Assembly: GCA_016793095.1 (NCBI GenBank)
Contig: JAEUJQ010000034.1
Coordinates: 47,814 to 111,813 of the forward strand
Reading direction: 5' to 3'
DNA: 64,000 nt
Origin: Myxococcaceae bacterium
GTDB lineage: Bacteria; Myxococcota; Myxococcia; Myxococcales; Myxococcaceae
The position numbers and the translations under genes are program-made. Under the pieces are notes generated by a model, which made no database searches, was not told the DNA's origin, and saw only the letters and a list, made by a program, of their open reading frames with translations. Below are positions 43,074-52,328 of the stretch, piece after piece. The stretch's first letter is position 1. Every line of letters starts with the position of its first letter.

Positions 43074-45269
43074 GTGCCCCAGGCTTCTTCCGTGCCGGAC
43101 GATCCGCGGCTCCTGGCCGAACAGGTCCGCCTGCTCTTCCGGCAGAGTCGCACGGGCCAGCCAGGCAACATCGTGCTCGCCCTGCTGTGCGGCGGCGCTT
43201 GCCAGGTCGCCGGTCTTCCCCTGTCGTCCCTCGTCCCCTTCGCCCTCGTGGTGCTCGTCTACGTCTGGCGGGGGCTGCTCCGACGCAGCTTCGATCGCTG
43301 GCCTGAGCGGCGTTCGATCGACGCCTGGCGCGATCTCACGGTCGCTGCGAGCCTGGCAGGCGGCGCGTCCTGGGGAACGATGGGGTTGTTCGTCTTTCCG
43401 GCCGCGCCCCTCGAGCTGATCCTCTTGTTGTGTGTCGTGGCGGCGGGGCTCACCGGAGCGGCGGTGAGCACGCTGGGCGCGCTCCGGGCTGCCTACCTCG
43501 CCTACATGCTGCCGTGCATCGCGATGCTGTCGGTCAGCGTCTTCTTCGCCTTCCCCAGGTTCGGGCCCCTGACGTCCGCGCTCCTGGCGCTCTACGTCAT
43601 CGTCATGCTGCGCACGAGCGACGAGCAGGCACAGACGGTGAAACGTTCGCTGTGGCTGGCCCTCGAGAACCAGGGGCTCGTCGCGGAGTTGACCGCGGCG
43701 CGTGATCGCGCAGAAGACGCTCGCGCTCGCGCGGAGCAGGCCTCGACCGCCAAGACCGACTTCCTCGCGCGCATGTCGCACGAGATCCGCACGCCGATGA
43801 ACGGCATGCTGGGGGTGATCGAGCTGCTGTTGGCGGGTGCGCGGCCCCCCGAGGAGGCCCGGCTGCTCGAGGCCGCCGATCAGTCAGGTCGCGCGCTGCT
43901 CTCGGTGATCAACGACATCCTCGACTTCGCGAAGCTCGGCGCGGGCAAGGTGACGCTGGCGCAGGCGCCCTTCAGGCTCGAGAGCCTGCTCGAGGGGCTG
44001 ATGGCGCTCTTCTCGGTGACCGCGACCCGGAAGGGCGTCTTCCTCGGCTACTCGCTCGATCCCCGGATTCCCACCCGGGTGATGGGCGACGAGCTGCGCC
44101 TGCGGCAGGTGCTCACCAACCTCATCGGCAACGCGCTCAAGTTCACGGCGACGGGCGAGGTGGTGGTGACGGTCGAGCTCGTTCAGCCCGAGGGTGTTCG
44201 TTTCCGGGTGAGGGACACCGGCATCGGCATCGCGGCGGCCGACCAGGCGCGCCTCTTCATCTCGTTCGAGCAGGGTGACGCGTCCATCTCCCGCCGCTAC
44301 GGGGGCACCGGGCTGGGGCTGTCGATCTCGAAGCAGCTCGTCGCGCTGATGGGCGGGGCCCTGGCGGTCGAGAGCGAGCCGGGGAAGGGGGCCGAGTTCT
44401 CGTTCACCAGTCCGCTCGCTCGAGAGGCGTTGCCAGAAGACGACTCACCGCCGTCGCTCGGCCAGGGCCGACGCGCCGTGGTCCTGGTCGCGAACGCGCT
44501 CAACCGCGCGAACCTGATGCGCTGGCTCGAGGGGGCCGGCTTCCTCGTGCAGGCGGTCGAGACCTTCACGCCCGACGACGCTGCCGCGCTGCTCGTCGTG
44601 GACGACGTCGCCTGGAGCCGGGTGGGGCCGACCCGGCCGCCGGGCCTGCCCGCGCTGATCTGCGAAGAGGTGATGAGCCTGGGCGTCGACTGGAAGGACC
44701 CGCCGGGGGTGGCCCGGCTCGCGACCCCGCTCCGCCGCTGCGATGTGCTCGCGACGCTCCCTCGGCTCCTGGAGCCTGCCGTCGCCCCGTCAGCCGCCCC
44801 GTCTGTCGCGCGGTGGACCCGGGTGCGGGTGCTGGTGGCCGACGACGAGCCGGTCAACCGCACCGTGGTGCGCGCGATGCTGGGCATGCTGGGGTGCCAG
44901 ACGCTCGTCGTCGATGGGGGCAGGGCCGCGCTCGACGCGCTCGCTCGCGAGGCGTTCGATCTGGTGCTGATGGACTGCGAGATGCCCGACGTCGATGGCC
45001 TCACCGCCGCGCGTCGAATCCGCGAGGCAGAGCAGGGCAGGGTGAGAGTCCCCGTCGTGGCGTTGACCGCGCACGCCACCGAGGTCCAACGGCAGAAGTG
45101 CCTCGGGGCGGGCATGGACGAGATGCTCACGAAGCCGATCACCGTGGCCGCGCTCGACGCGTGTCTCGAGCGGCACCTGGGCGCGACGACACCGCTTCAG
45201 GCGGGCACGGCTGCTGGCCCGAAGGACGTCATCGACCCGGCGCCGCACAACGCACGCGCGGCGACCTGA
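43074..45269 (+). CDS. Hybrid sensor histidine kinase/response regulator
   Basis: This 731-residue membrane kinase has six hydrophobic helices (about residues 30-195) as sensor and a short coiled coil. The dimerisation domain contains SHEIRTPMNG with the phosphoacceptor His at 236. The catalytic domain has N-box NLIGNALKFT, G1 DTGIGI and G2 GGTGLGLSIS. A degenerate receiver follows (about 475-580, no phosphoacceptor Asp recognised), then an intact C-terminal receiver with D634 in LMDCEMP and the Lys in LTKPI. This is BarA/LuxQ-like architecture without an Hpt domain. The start is uncertain: GTG at 43074 or a TTG at 43023. It may hand phosphate to a separate Hpt or receiver protein. Confidence 0.87.
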   Translation: MPQASSVPDDPRLLAEQVRLLFRQSRTGQPGNIVLALLCGGACQVAGLPLSSLVPFALVVLVYVWRGLLRRSFDRWPERRSIDAWRDLTVAASLAGGASWGTMGLFVFPAAPLELILLLCVVAAGLTGAAVSTLGALRAAYLAYMLPCIAMLSVSVFFAFPRFGPLTSALLALYVIVMLRTSDEQAQTVKRSLWLALENQGLVAELTAARDRAEDARARAEQASTAKTDFLARMSHEIRTPMNGMLGVIELLLAGARPPEEARLLEAADQSGRALLSVINDILDFAKLGAGKVTLAQAPFRLESLLEGLMALFSVTATRKGVFLGYSLDPRIPTRVMGDELRLRQVLTNLIGNALKFTATGEVVVTVELVQPEGVRFRVRDTGIGIAAADQARLFISFEQGDASISRRYGGTGLGLSISKQLVALMGGALAVESEPGKGAEFSFTSPLAREALPEDDSPPSLGQGRRAVVLVANALNRANLMRWLEGAGFLVQAVETFTPDDAAALLVVDDVAWSRVGPTRPPGLPALICEEVMSLGVDWKDPPGVARLATPLRRCDVLATLPRLLEPAVAPSAAPSVARWTRVRVLVADDEPVNRTVVRAMLGMLGCQTLVVDGGRAALDALAREAFDLVLMDCEMPDVDGLTAARRIREAEQGRVRVPVVALTAHATEVQRQKCLGAGMDEMLTKPITVAALDACLERHLGATTPLQAGTAAGPKDVIDPAPHNARAAT

Positions 45270-45305
45270 GGGCGGTGGACGCCCGTCCAGCGTGGGGCTG
45301 TGGTG

Positions 45306-46262
45306 CTACTGGGCGGGGCGCGCCCCAGCCATCTGCTGCTTGATCTGCGAGATCGCCATCCGGAGCATCGGCGGAACGTCGGTCGGCGGCGCCGTCGCGA
45401 GGTAGCGCTCGAAGTTCTGCACCGCGCGGGCAGGGTCGTTCTGGTCCATCGACAGCATGCCCGCATAGAGCCAGGCTGGCCAGCCGTCGGCGTACAGGGT
45501 GCCGAGCCGTTCGAGCTCGTTCATCGAGGTGGCGACGTCGCCATCGACGGCCACGAGGATCGCGCGACACACCCGCGCCTTCACGTGGAACGGGTCGAGC
45601 ATCGTCGCGCGCTGCACGAAGGGGCGGGACTCACCGAAGGCCTGCTTGCTGATGAGGTACAGCCCCGCCTCGGCGAGCGCGTCGATGTCATCGGGAGTCC
45701 GCTGCACCGCGCCGAGGAGGGCCTGGAGCCGCTGATCGTCCTCAGGCGTCGCGGGCTGCTCTGCGACCGGCTGCTCACCGCCGCCAGGGTTCATGCCGGT
45801 GACGCCCATGCCCTCGGTCCGCGGGCGGGTGGCCTCGTTGAGCGAGAACCACAGCACCGCGAAGAAGAGCACGACCGCGCCGCCGAGCAGCGCGCCCTTG
45901 AGCTGGGGCTGCTGCGCGAGGAGCCCGGTGTCAGCCGCCGCGGCCTGGGCCTTCTTCTCGGCCCGCGCCTCGGCCTTGAGGCTCTCGTGGTTCTGCGCGT
46001 CGCGCTGCTTCAGCAACTGCACCGCGAGCGCCTCGAGCCGCCGCTTCTCTGCTTCCCAGCTGTCGGCCGGAAGGAGGTGCTTGTTGGCGACGTGCTCCTT
46101 CAGCTCGGCGATCACGCCCTGGTAGCGGGCGTCGAGATCATCCGACGGCGCTGCCGCTTCGGGGCCCCCGCGCTTCGCCACGAAGAGATAGGCGAGCGAG
46201 CCCACCACCCCCGCCGCAAACACCAGAAGACCAGGGAGCCAGTTCGTTTCAGGCGCTGCCAT
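45306..46262 (-). CDS. ccmI: Cytochrome c maturation protein CcmI (TPR)
   Basis: This 318-residue membrane protein, a CcmI/CycH-type chaperone, has two transmembrane helices (about 9-29 and 122-140) enclosing a cytoplasmic loop with a coiled-coil pattern. A periplasmic TPR domain follows (about 170-310). CcmI binds apocytochrome c and presents it to the CcmF/H haem-ligation complex. The region between helices contains LLPADSWEAEKRRLEALAVQL, similar to the leucine-zipper-like loop of CcmI. The ATG overlaps the ccmH stop. It is the last gene of the ccmFGHI block and its stop faces the hybrid kinase gene. Confidence 0.84.
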   Translation of the reverse strand: MAAPETNWLPGLLVFAAGVVGSLAYLFVAKRGGPEAAAPSDDLDARYQGVIAELKEHVANKHLLPADSWEAEKRRLEALAVQLLKQRDAQNHESLKAEARAEKKAQAAAADTGLLAQQPQLKGALLGGAVVLFFAVLWFSLNEATRPRTEGMGVTGMNPGGGEQPVAEQPATPEDDQRLQALLGAVQRTPDDIDALAEAGLYLISKQAFGESRPFVQRATMLDPFHVKARVCRAILVAVDGDVATSMNELERLGTLYADGWPAWLYAGMLSMDQNDPARAVQNFERYLATAPPTDVPPMLRMAISQIKQQMAGARPAQ

Positions 46263-46825
46263 CACTTCTCCAGGTCGGCGCGGACCTGCGCCAGGAGTGC
46301 GTCGTCGGTGGGGGGCGCAACTGCCGGGGTCGCGTCGGGAGCACCTGCCGCGGCTGCCGGGGACGCGTCGGGAACACCTGCCGGGGCTGCCGGCGCCGAG
46401 TCGAGACCGCTGGCCGGCGTCGGCGTCTGCTGGGTCGCGCCTGCCGCGGCCTTCCGCCTCGATTGGGCGACGATCACCACCAGCCCGATGACCAGCAGCG
46501 CCACCGGTCCCAGCCACAGCACGGTGTTGAGGCCGCCCCCGGTCGGCTGGAGCAGCACCCACTCGCCGTACCGCTCGACGAAGTAGGCGTAGATCTCGTC
46601 GTCGCTCTTCCCCTCGGCGACCAGCTCACGCACCTTGTCGAGCTGCGCACGGGCCATCGAGGCGGGGGAGTCGGCGATCGACACGCCCTGGCACACGGCG
46701 CAGCGCAGCTGCTTGCCGAGCCGCATCACGCGGGCCTCTTTCTCGGCCTCGAGCGGGTCGAGGCCCTGGCGCTGCGGCGCGTAGCCCTGGCCCAGGATCA
46801 GCGAGACGACGAGGGCGAGCGTCAC
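46262..46825 (-). CDS. ccmH: Cytochrome c maturation protein CcmH
   Basis: This 187-residue membrane thioredoxin-like protein works in reducing apocytochrome c or forming a mixed disulphide with it before haem attachment. The N-terminal signal is followed by the redox motif LRCAVCQG (about residues 41-48), then a helical bundle (SDDEIYAYFVERYGEWVLL) and a transmembrane helix near 105-125. The C-terminal 60 residues are a Pro/Ala-rich tail unusual for CcmH and possibly a spacer. The GTG at 46825 overlaps the ccmG stop as GTGA. Confidence 0.88.
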   Translation of the reverse strand: MTLALVVSLILGQGYAPQRQGLDPLEAEKEARVMRLGKQLRCAVCQGVSIADSPASMARAQLDKVRELVAEGKSDDEIYAYFVERYGEWVLLQPTGGGLNTVLWLGPVALLVIGLVVIVAQSRRKAAAGATQQTPTPASGLDSAPAAPAGVPDASPAAAAGAPDATPAVAPPTDDALLAQVRADLEK

Positions 46826-47346
46826 TTGAGGATCCCCTTCATGCGTTCGTCGATCTGCATCGGGTGCGAGAAGGGCGCGGCCACCTTGCCCTGGATGATG
46901 CCCTCGCGCGTGATGAAGTAGGTCTCGGGGACGCCCGAGACGCCGTAGTCCACCGCGACCGTCGACTTCGGATCGAAGAGCTGGGGAAACGACCACCCGT
47001 TCTCCTCGAGGAAGCGCTTCGTGTTCTGCTCGTTGTCCTCGAAGACGATGCCGAGGAACACCGCGTCCTTCTCGTACTTGCGCCACGCGTACTCGAGCAC
47101 CGGGTGCTCCATCTTGCAGGGGCCGCACCAGGTCGCCCAGAAGTTCAGCACGATGGGGCGGCCCTTGAACTCGTCCAGGGTGACCTCCTGGTCGGTGTCG
47201 AGGCGCTTGATCTTGAAGTTCGGAGCCGGCTTCCCCGACAGCAGGAACGGCACCTCGTGAGGATCGTTGCCGAACGCTCGCGCGAGCACGAAGACCAGCA
47301 GGCCGATCACGGCCAGGGCGATCGCGGGGCCGATGAGGCGCTTCAT
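46822..47346 (-). CDS. ccmG: Thiol:disulfide interchange protein CcmG/DsbE
   Basis: This 174-residue membrane-anchored thioredoxin delivers reductant to apocytochrome c in the periplasm. It has an N-terminal anchor (about 5-25), a thioredoxin fold, the active site WATWCGPCK (about 70-78) and the cis-Pro segment GVPETYF, as in CcmG/DsbE. The gene overlaps ccmF upstream and ccmH downstream by four bases each. Length and motif order are normal for the family. Confidence 0.9.
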   Translation of the reverse strand: MKRLIGPAIALAVIGLLVFVLARAFGNDPHEVPFLLSGKPAPNFKIKRLDTDQEVTLDEFKGRPIVLNFWATWCGPCKMEHPVLEYAWRKYEKDAVFLGIVFEDNEQNTKRFLEENGWSFPQLFDPKSTVAVDYGVSGVPETYFITREGIIQGKVAAPFSHPMQIDERMKGILK

Positions 47347-49421
47347 GGCGTCCCCGGCGCGGCGGCGGCGGCGGGCGCGTCGGCCTTCACCACGGCGATC
47401 GTCTTGCGCTGAGGCCAGAGCGCGATCAGCGTTCCCAGCACCAGCAGCGGAATCGCGTACCAGATCCACCCGACGAGCGGGAACACCCACGCGTTGAAGG
47501 TGGCCGTCTGCGCCTTCGGATCGTACGTGCGCAGCGAGACGTAGATGTCGCGCCAGACCATCTCCTGCACCAGCGGCGAGCCGATGGGGTCGTTCGAGCG
47601 CTCGTAGTAGTTCATGCGCGGGGCGTCGGCGCCCACGTGCTTGTACTCGCTCCCGTCAGCGCCGATCACCGTCAGGTTCGCGGCGACCCAGTCGCGGTGC
47701 GGTTCCCGTCCGTTCGCGAGGCCGTCGAAGCGGATCGTGTACTGGCCGACCTTCAGCGAATCGCCGACCTTCACCGTCCGCTCGGCGGCGACCTTGTAGG
47801 CAGACGACGCGGCGATGGCGACGATGATGGCGACGATGCCGAGGTGCACGACGTAGCCTCCGAAGCGCCGGCGCGCGCGGCTCGCCGACACCACCAGCGC
47901 GGTGAAGAGCGACTCCTTCGTCTCCACCATGCGCTGCTGCGCGGGCAGGAACATCTCCCGCAGCGTCACCACGGTGACGAAGACGGCCACGCCGAAGGTG
48001 GCGAGGGCCATCCAGTCGCCGCTCGTCATGTGAGCCAGGAACGCGCCGAGCGACTTCGTGGTGGTGCCGAACGGCTCCCACACCGCGTAGCGCCAGAAGA
48101 AGACGGGCACGAGCGTCGCCAGCCCCAGCCCACCGGGGATGTACGCCTGCTGCTTGAGCACCTTCGGGTCCGCCTTGCCCCACGGCAGCATCGGGCCCAC
48201 GCCCATCAGGAAGAGCGTCAAGAGCCCGAGCGGGAGCGCCATGGTGTTGAAGTAGGGCTCGCCCACGCTGATCTTCTTGTCCTGCAGCGCCTCGGTGACG
48301 AGCGGGAAGAGCGTGCCGAGCAGCACCGTGAAGGTGAGCGCCACGAAGACGAGGTTGTTGACGAGGATCGAGCCCTCACGCGACCAGACGGTCTCGAGGT
48401 GGCTCTCGGCGATGAGCAGGTGCCCGCGCACCGTCAACAGCAGCACCGAGAAGACGAGCACGATCGCGATGAAGATGAGGAACGTGGGGCCGATGTCCGA
48501 CTGGGTGAAGGCGTGCACCGAGTTGAAGACGCCCGAGCGCGTCATGAAGGTGCCGATGATCGTCAGCACGAAGCTGCCGAGGGCGAGCGCGATCGTCCAG
48601 AGCTTGAGGGACTTCTTGCGCTCGAGCACCATCGTCGAGTGCATGAAGGCCGTCGCGGTGAGCCAGGGCATGAACGACGCGTTCTCGACCGGGTCCCACG
48701 CCCAGTACCCGCCCCAGCCGAGCACCGCGTAGGCCCACCAGGAGCCCAGGATGATGCCGATGGACAGGAAGAGCCAGGGCACCAGGGTCCACTTCCGGAG
48801 CGGGACCAGCCAGGCGTCGCCCAGCTCGCCCCGCAAGAGCGCGCCGGCGGCGATCCCGAAGGGCACCGTCATGCCCACGTAGCCGAGGTACAGCATCGGC
48901 GGGTGGATGATCATGAGCGCGTGGTTCTGGAGCAGGGGGTTGGGGCCGGGCCCGTCGGACGCCGGGTTGGGAATGTGGCCCCAGGGGTTGGCGGGGCCGG
49001 CGATGAGGAAGGCGAAGAAGGTGGCCACCGCCGCCATCACGCCGAGCGAGAGCTGCATGTAGCGGCCGTGCTCGTTGCGATACGTCCACGTGAAGGCGAT
49101 CAGGTACCCGCCCATGATCGCGCCCCAGAAGAGGATCGACCCCTCCAACGCGCTCCACAAGGAGACGATGGTGAAGATGGTGGGCGTCGCCTTGCTGCCC
49201 ACCAGCGACACGTACTTCACCGAGAAGTCGTGCTCGAGCAGCGCCTTCACCATCACCACGTTCGAGAGGATCATCGAGGCCGCGAAGCCATAGATGGCCC
49301 GCTGCACCCACGGCAGCGCGTTCTCGCGACGCGTCAAGCCCGTCACCAGCCCCACGACGGCCGCGAAGGCCGCGAAGGCGAGGCCTGCCAGCACCAGCCC
49401 ATATCCAAGGGTCGAATTCAC
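47343..49421 (-). CDS. ccmF: Haem lyase subunit CcmF
   Basis: This 692-residue membrane protein is the core of the synthetase that attaches haem to apocytochrome c. About 15 transmembrane helices and the WWD-type haem-handling motif GWGGYWAWDPVENASFMPW (about residues 215-233) are visible. Conserved periplasmic His are in LLQNHALMIIHPPMLY and in the later periplasmic loop. A large periplasmic domain lies near the C-terminus (about 580-655). The GTG at 49421 is preferred because GAGG lies six bases upstream and MNSTLGYGLVL is a usual N-terminus. An ATG at 49433 is the alternative. Confidence 0.92.
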   Translation of the reverse strand: MNSTLGYGLVLAGLAFAAFAAVVGLVTGLTRRENALPWVQRAIYGFAASMILSNVVMVKALLEHDFSVKYVSLVGSKATPTIFTIVSLWSALEGSILFWGAIMGGYLIAFTWTYRNEHGRYMQLSLGVMAAVATFFAFLIAGPANPWGHIPNPASDGPGPNPLLQNHALMIIHPPMLYLGYVGMTVPFGIAAGALLRGELGDAWLVPLRKWTLVPWLFLSIGIILGSWWAYAVLGWGGYWAWDPVENASFMPWLTATAFMHSTMVLERKKSLKLWTIALALGSFVLTIIGTFMTRSGVFNSVHAFTQSDIGPTFLIFIAIVLVFSVLLLTVRGHLLIAESHLETVWSREGSILVNNLVFVALTFTVLLGTLFPLVTEALQDKKISVGEPYFNTMALPLGLLTLFLMGVGPMLPWGKADPKVLKQQAYIPGGLGLATLVPVFFWRYAVWEPFGTTTKSLGAFLAHMTSGDWMALATFGVAVFVTVVTLREMFLPAQQRMVETKESLFTALVVSASRARRRFGGYVVHLGIVAIIVAIAASSAYKVAAERTVKVGDSLKVGQYTIRFDGLANGREPHRDWVAANLTVIGADGSEYKHVGADAPRMNYYERSNDPIGSPLVQEMVWRDIYVSLRTYDPKAQTATFNAWVFPLVGWIWYAIPLLVLGTLIALWPQRKTIAVVKADAPAAAAAPGTP

Positions 49422-49568
49422 GGGGGGCCTCATAACGAAGTCCAGGCCCAGCGACGAGCCATACCGCAGCCGTTTGATTCCCCTCAGCTGCACGGTTGGC
49501 GGGGCGCCCGCATCTCCCTCAGACCCGTCATTGATCCGATGGGGCCGCACCGGAACCTGTGGGAGGTT

Positions 49569-49586
49569 CACGGTGTCCACACCGTG
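49569..49586 (+). promoter_or_regulatory. Leader hairpin upstream of the TPR/cytochrome pair
   Basis: CACGGTG and CACCGTG form a perfect 7-bp stem around a TCCA loop. It begins 41 bases before the start of the TPR gene, in the 188-bp gap that separates it from the divergent ccmF gene. It may be an operator or an mRNA leader structure controlling the TPR-cytochrome pair. Confidence 0.3.
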
Positions 49587-49609
49587 CCCTTGCGCCGAGG
49601 AGCCTCCCG

Positions 49610-50230
49610 ATGAAGCTTGCCGCCGCCGTGTCCGCCGCCGCCCTCCTCGTCGCTCCGGCCGCCTTCGCCTGCGTGAACGGGATGAAGCTGGAGCTGTTCG
49701 AGCGGAAGGAGAACCTCGTAGCGAAGGCCATGCGCGCCCACCGCGAAGGGCACTACACCGAGGCGGTCTCGCTGGCAGAGCGTGGGCTGGCGGCGCAGCC
49801 CTCGGAGGTGGATCGCCGCGCGCTGCTGCGCACCCATGGGCTGGCGAACCTGAAGCTCGGGCGCTTCGACAAGTCGATCGAGAGCTTCGAGGCGGTGGTG
49901 AAGGAGAAGAAGGACCCCTTCGTGCAGGCCAAGCTCGCCGAGTCGCACCTGCGCCGCGGCGAGGCTGGAGGCGAGGTCGCGGCCGACGCGAAGGCAGTGG
50001 CCGAGAAGCTGTTCGCCGACGGGCTCCTGTCCGATCCCGACGCGCTGACGGCCCTCGCCCGCGCCCGCGCCCGGGCCGGTGACGTCGAGGGCGCGAGGGC
50101 CGCGTGCGACGAGGTGCTGCGCCTGCAGCCCGGTCACCCCGAGGCGACGGAGCTGCGCCGCTCCCTCACCGGGCCGCAGCCCGCGCCGAAGTCGCCCCCG
50201 ACTCCTGCGAAGCCCTCGTCGCGGTCCTGA
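49610..50230 (+). CDS. Exported TPR protein
   Basis: This is a 206-residue protein with a signal peptide ending AAFA before Cys 21. It has two or three TPR units (about residues 35-180) and a Pro/Lys-rich C-terminus. TPR proteins scaffold protein complexes. The 1-bp overlap with the four-haem cytochrome gene suggests it helps assembly or docking of that cytochrome (inference). GAGGAG precedes the ATG at a spacing of about eight bases. Confidence 0.74.
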   Translation: MKLAAAVSAAALLVAPAAFACVNGMKLELFERKENLVAKAMRAHREGHYTEAVSLAERGLAAQPSEVDRRALLRTHGLANLKLGRFDKSIESFEAVVKEKKDPFVQAKLAESHLRRGEAGGEVAADAKAVAEKLFADGLLSDPDALTALARARARAGDVEGARAACDEVLRLQPGHPEATELRRSLTGPQPAPKSPPTPAKPSSRS

Positions 50231-51498
50231 TGGTCCCCGCGCTCGTCGCGGTGGTGCTGGCCGGAGCGCCGAACGCGACCGAGGCGCTCGTCCGGCTGGA
50301 GTGCCACCGCTGCCACGAGGTCGAGAACGTCGCGCCGCCGCCCATGGCGAAGCAGTGCGCCGGCTGTCACGTGGACCTCTCGAGCGCCGCGAGCGATCCG
50401 CAGCGCATGAAGCAGGGGCACGCCGAATACGGCGAGGCGTTCGATCGCTTCGTTCGCCGCACCGCGACCCTCTACGTCGACGTGCCCCCGCTGGTGGGCC
50501 TGGCGCGCTTTCGCGCCTCGTGGCTGCGCCGCTGGCTGAAGGCCCCGGACGATCTGCGTCCCCACCTGGCCGAGTCCATGCCGCGGCTGCGTCTGAGCGA
50601 CGCCGACGTCGAGGTGCTGGTGAGCGGGCTCGGGTTGAGCGCCGATGCGCCGCTCCCCACGCCCCCGGCTGAGCGGCTCGCCCAGGGCGCCGCGCTCTTC
50701 GACGCGAAGGGCTGCGCCACCTGCCACCTCTTCGGCAACGCGCGGTTCCGCTCGCAGCCAGCGGCGCTGCGCACCTTCAAGCGCCCGGCCGTGAGCGTGT
50801 ACGCGCGAGCGCCTGATCTGCGCCACGCGAGGCAGCGGCTCAACCGGGAGGTGGTGGTGCAGCTCCTCCTCGATCCCCGCGCCGTGAACGCCCGCGCGGC
50901 CATGCCGTCGCTCGGCCTGACCGCCGACGAGGCCGCGCTGTTGGCTGACTACGTGCTCGCCGCGCCGCTGGCAGCGCCCGTGAAGGCCCCCTCCACGCCG
51001 TCGCTCAAGGCGCCTGCGAAGCGACGCAGCCCGGTTCGCTACGAAGACGTGGACGCGCGCGTCTTCCGCAAGGTGTGCTGGCACTGTCACTCGAACGCCG
51101 ACTTCGCGGACGGCGACGGAGGGCCGGGCAACACCGGCGGCTTCGGCTTCAAGGGCGTGGGCCTGTCGTTGGCGAGCTACGAAGAGGTCATGAACGGCTC
51201 CATCGGGCCCGACGGCGAGTACCGCTCGATCTTCCGCAAGGGCGAGTCGGGGGAGCCGGTGCTCCTCGAGGTGCTGAAGCGGCGCGTGCACGAGAACCAG
51301 CGCGACTTCGTCAAGCCGCTCGAAGACGGGCGCAGCTCGACGCTCGACGCTTCAGCAGACGCCCCTCTGGGAATGCCGCTGGGGCTGCCGGCGCTCGAGC
51401 CCGAGGAGCTGGCGCTCGTCGAGGCGTGGATTGCCGCCGGGAAGCCCAGGCCCGCGTCTCCGCCGGGCGCGATGCCGCGGCCGACGATGGGTCGCTGA
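50230..51498 (+). CDS. Four-haem c-type cytochrome
   Basis: This 422-residue periplasmic protein has four CxxCH haem sites: CHRCH at 25-29, CAGCH at 43-47, CATCH at 162-166 and CWHCH at 283-287. A short N-terminal hydrophobic signal precedes the first. The third site lies in a class I cytochrome c domain (LAQGAALFDAKG, then AMPSLGL as possible distal Met). The last site is in a cytochrome-like domain ending EELALVEAWIAAGKPRP, as in some planctomycete-type domains. It is a likely client of the flanking ccm genes. Its ATG overlaps the TPR gene stop by one base. The electron partner is unknown. Confidence 0.87.
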   Translation: MVPALVAVVLAGAPNATEALVRLECHRCHEVENVAPPPMAKQCAGCHVDLSSAASDPQRMKQGHAEYGEAFDRFVRRTATLYVDVPPLVGLARFRASWLRRWLKAPDDLRPHLAESMPRLRLSDADVEVLVSGLGLSADAPLPTPPAERLAQGAALFDAKGCATCHLFGNARFRSQPAALRTFKRPAVSVYARAPDLRHARQRLNREVVVQLLLDPRAVNARAAMPSLGLTADEAALLADYVLAAPLAAPVKAPSTPSLKAPAKRRSPVRYEDVDARVFRKVCWHCHSNADFADGDGGPGNTGGFGFKGVGLSLASYEEVMNGSIGPDGEYRSIFRKGESGEPVLLEVLKRRVHENQRDFVKPLEDGRSSTLDASADAPLGMPLGLPALEPEELALVEAWIAAGKPRPASPPGAMPRPTMGR

Positions 51499-51510
51499 CC
51501 GGCGACGCGG

Positions 51511-51987
51511 CTACTTCTTCTCGTCGGCCTGGGTGAGCGACTCTTTCCAGTCGCCCGCCGGCATGCCGCCGTCAGCGCCGGGCGCCCGGTACTCGTTGGA
51601 GTGGTTCACCATCAGCCGGTTCGTCTTGAAGACCAGGTCCGGCGCATAGGTCCCCTCGACGACGACGCCGATGCCTTCGCGGAACATCTGCGGCGGCGTG
51701 ACGTCGCTCTTCACCTTCACCTTCGGCGCGGTGGGCAGGTGAGTGTCAGCGACCTCGAACGTGAGGCTGGTGTGCTCGGCCGACCAGACCAGGCTGCCGG
51801 GCACCACGACGCCGCCGAGGCGAATGGTCGCGCCGAAGGCCTTGTCGCCCTGCGCGATCATCTCTGACGGCTTCCAGTAGTAGACGAGGTTCTGGCCGAT
51901 GTTGCCGAAGGCGATCCACGCGAGCGCGGCGCCGGCGACGAGGATCGCGCCGATGGCGATGAGGCGGTTTCTCGATTCGGCGGTCAC
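51511..51987 (-). CDS. ccmE: Cytochrome c maturation haem chaperone CcmE
   Basis: This 158-residue membrane-anchored haem carrier has an N-terminal anchor (about 8-28) and an OB-fold beta barrel (GGVVVPGSLVW, EGIGVVVEGTY). The haem-binding His is in VNHSNEYRAP near residue 129. The typical family motif is HDExY. Here the two residues after His are Ser-Asn but Glu-Tyr is retained, so covalent haem binding is still likely. The GTG start overlaps ccmD as GTGA. It converges with the cytochrome gene, with stops 12 bases apart. Confidence 0.86.
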   Translation of the reverse strand: MTAESRNRLIAIGAILVAGAALAWIAFGNIGQNLVYYWKPSEMIAQGDKAFGATIRLGGVVVPGSLVWSAEHTSLTFEVADTHLPTAPKVKVKSDVTPPQMFREGIGVVVEGTYAPDLVFKTNRLMVNHSNEYRAPGADGGMPAGDWKESLTQADEKK

Positions 51988-52328
51988 GGCGGGCTCCCGG
52001 GCTGAGGCTTCGGACGACGAAGGAATAACGACGCGGCGAAGGCGAGCACGCCGAACACGCCCAACCCATAGCTCGCGTAGACGTATTCCCAGCCGCCCTG
52101 GATGACCCCACTGGCCATCGCCTTCTCGATGCCGACGGGGTGCTGAGGCGCTGCGGGAGCGTCAGGCGCCGGGGTGGGGGCGGCCGCGGCGGCGGTCGGC
52201 GCAGGTGGCTCGGAGGGCTGGGGAGGGGCGGGCGCGTGGGCCGCCGGCGGCGCCTCGGGCTCCGGCGGGCCGATGTCGGCGAGGGCGGAGGCGGCGACCA
52301 ACAGCGACGCGAGGGCGGTGGACTTCAT
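51984..52328 (-). CDS. ccmD: CcmD-like small membrane protein
   Basis: This 114-residue protein ends in a single transmembrane helix (about residues 85-105) followed by RRPKPQPG. The position between ccmC and ccmE and the tail fit CcmD, which stabilises the CcmABC-haem-CcmE complex. It is unusually long: an N-terminal signal-like segment (MKSTALASLLVAASALA) and about 50 residues rich in Pro and Ala precede the core. The ATG overlaps ccmC by four bases. Confidence 0.7.
   Translation of the reverse strand: MKSTALASLLVAASALADIGPPEPEAPPAAHAPAPPQPSEPPAPTAAAAAPTPAPDAPAAPQHPVGIEKAMASGVIQGGWEYVYASYGLGVFGVLAFAASLFLRRPKPQPGSPP

Noticed and set aside
45270..45284. GGGCG-GTGGA-CGCCC hairpin between the convergent hybrid kinase and ccmI genes
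   Set aside because: Only 5 bp of stem and no T-tract. Such hairpins are expected by chance in DNA of this composition.
47637..49613. Plus-strand frame of 658 codons opposite ccmF
   Set aside because: Composition is His/Arg/Glu-rich shadow sequence. ccmF on the other strand has conserved haem-handling motifs.
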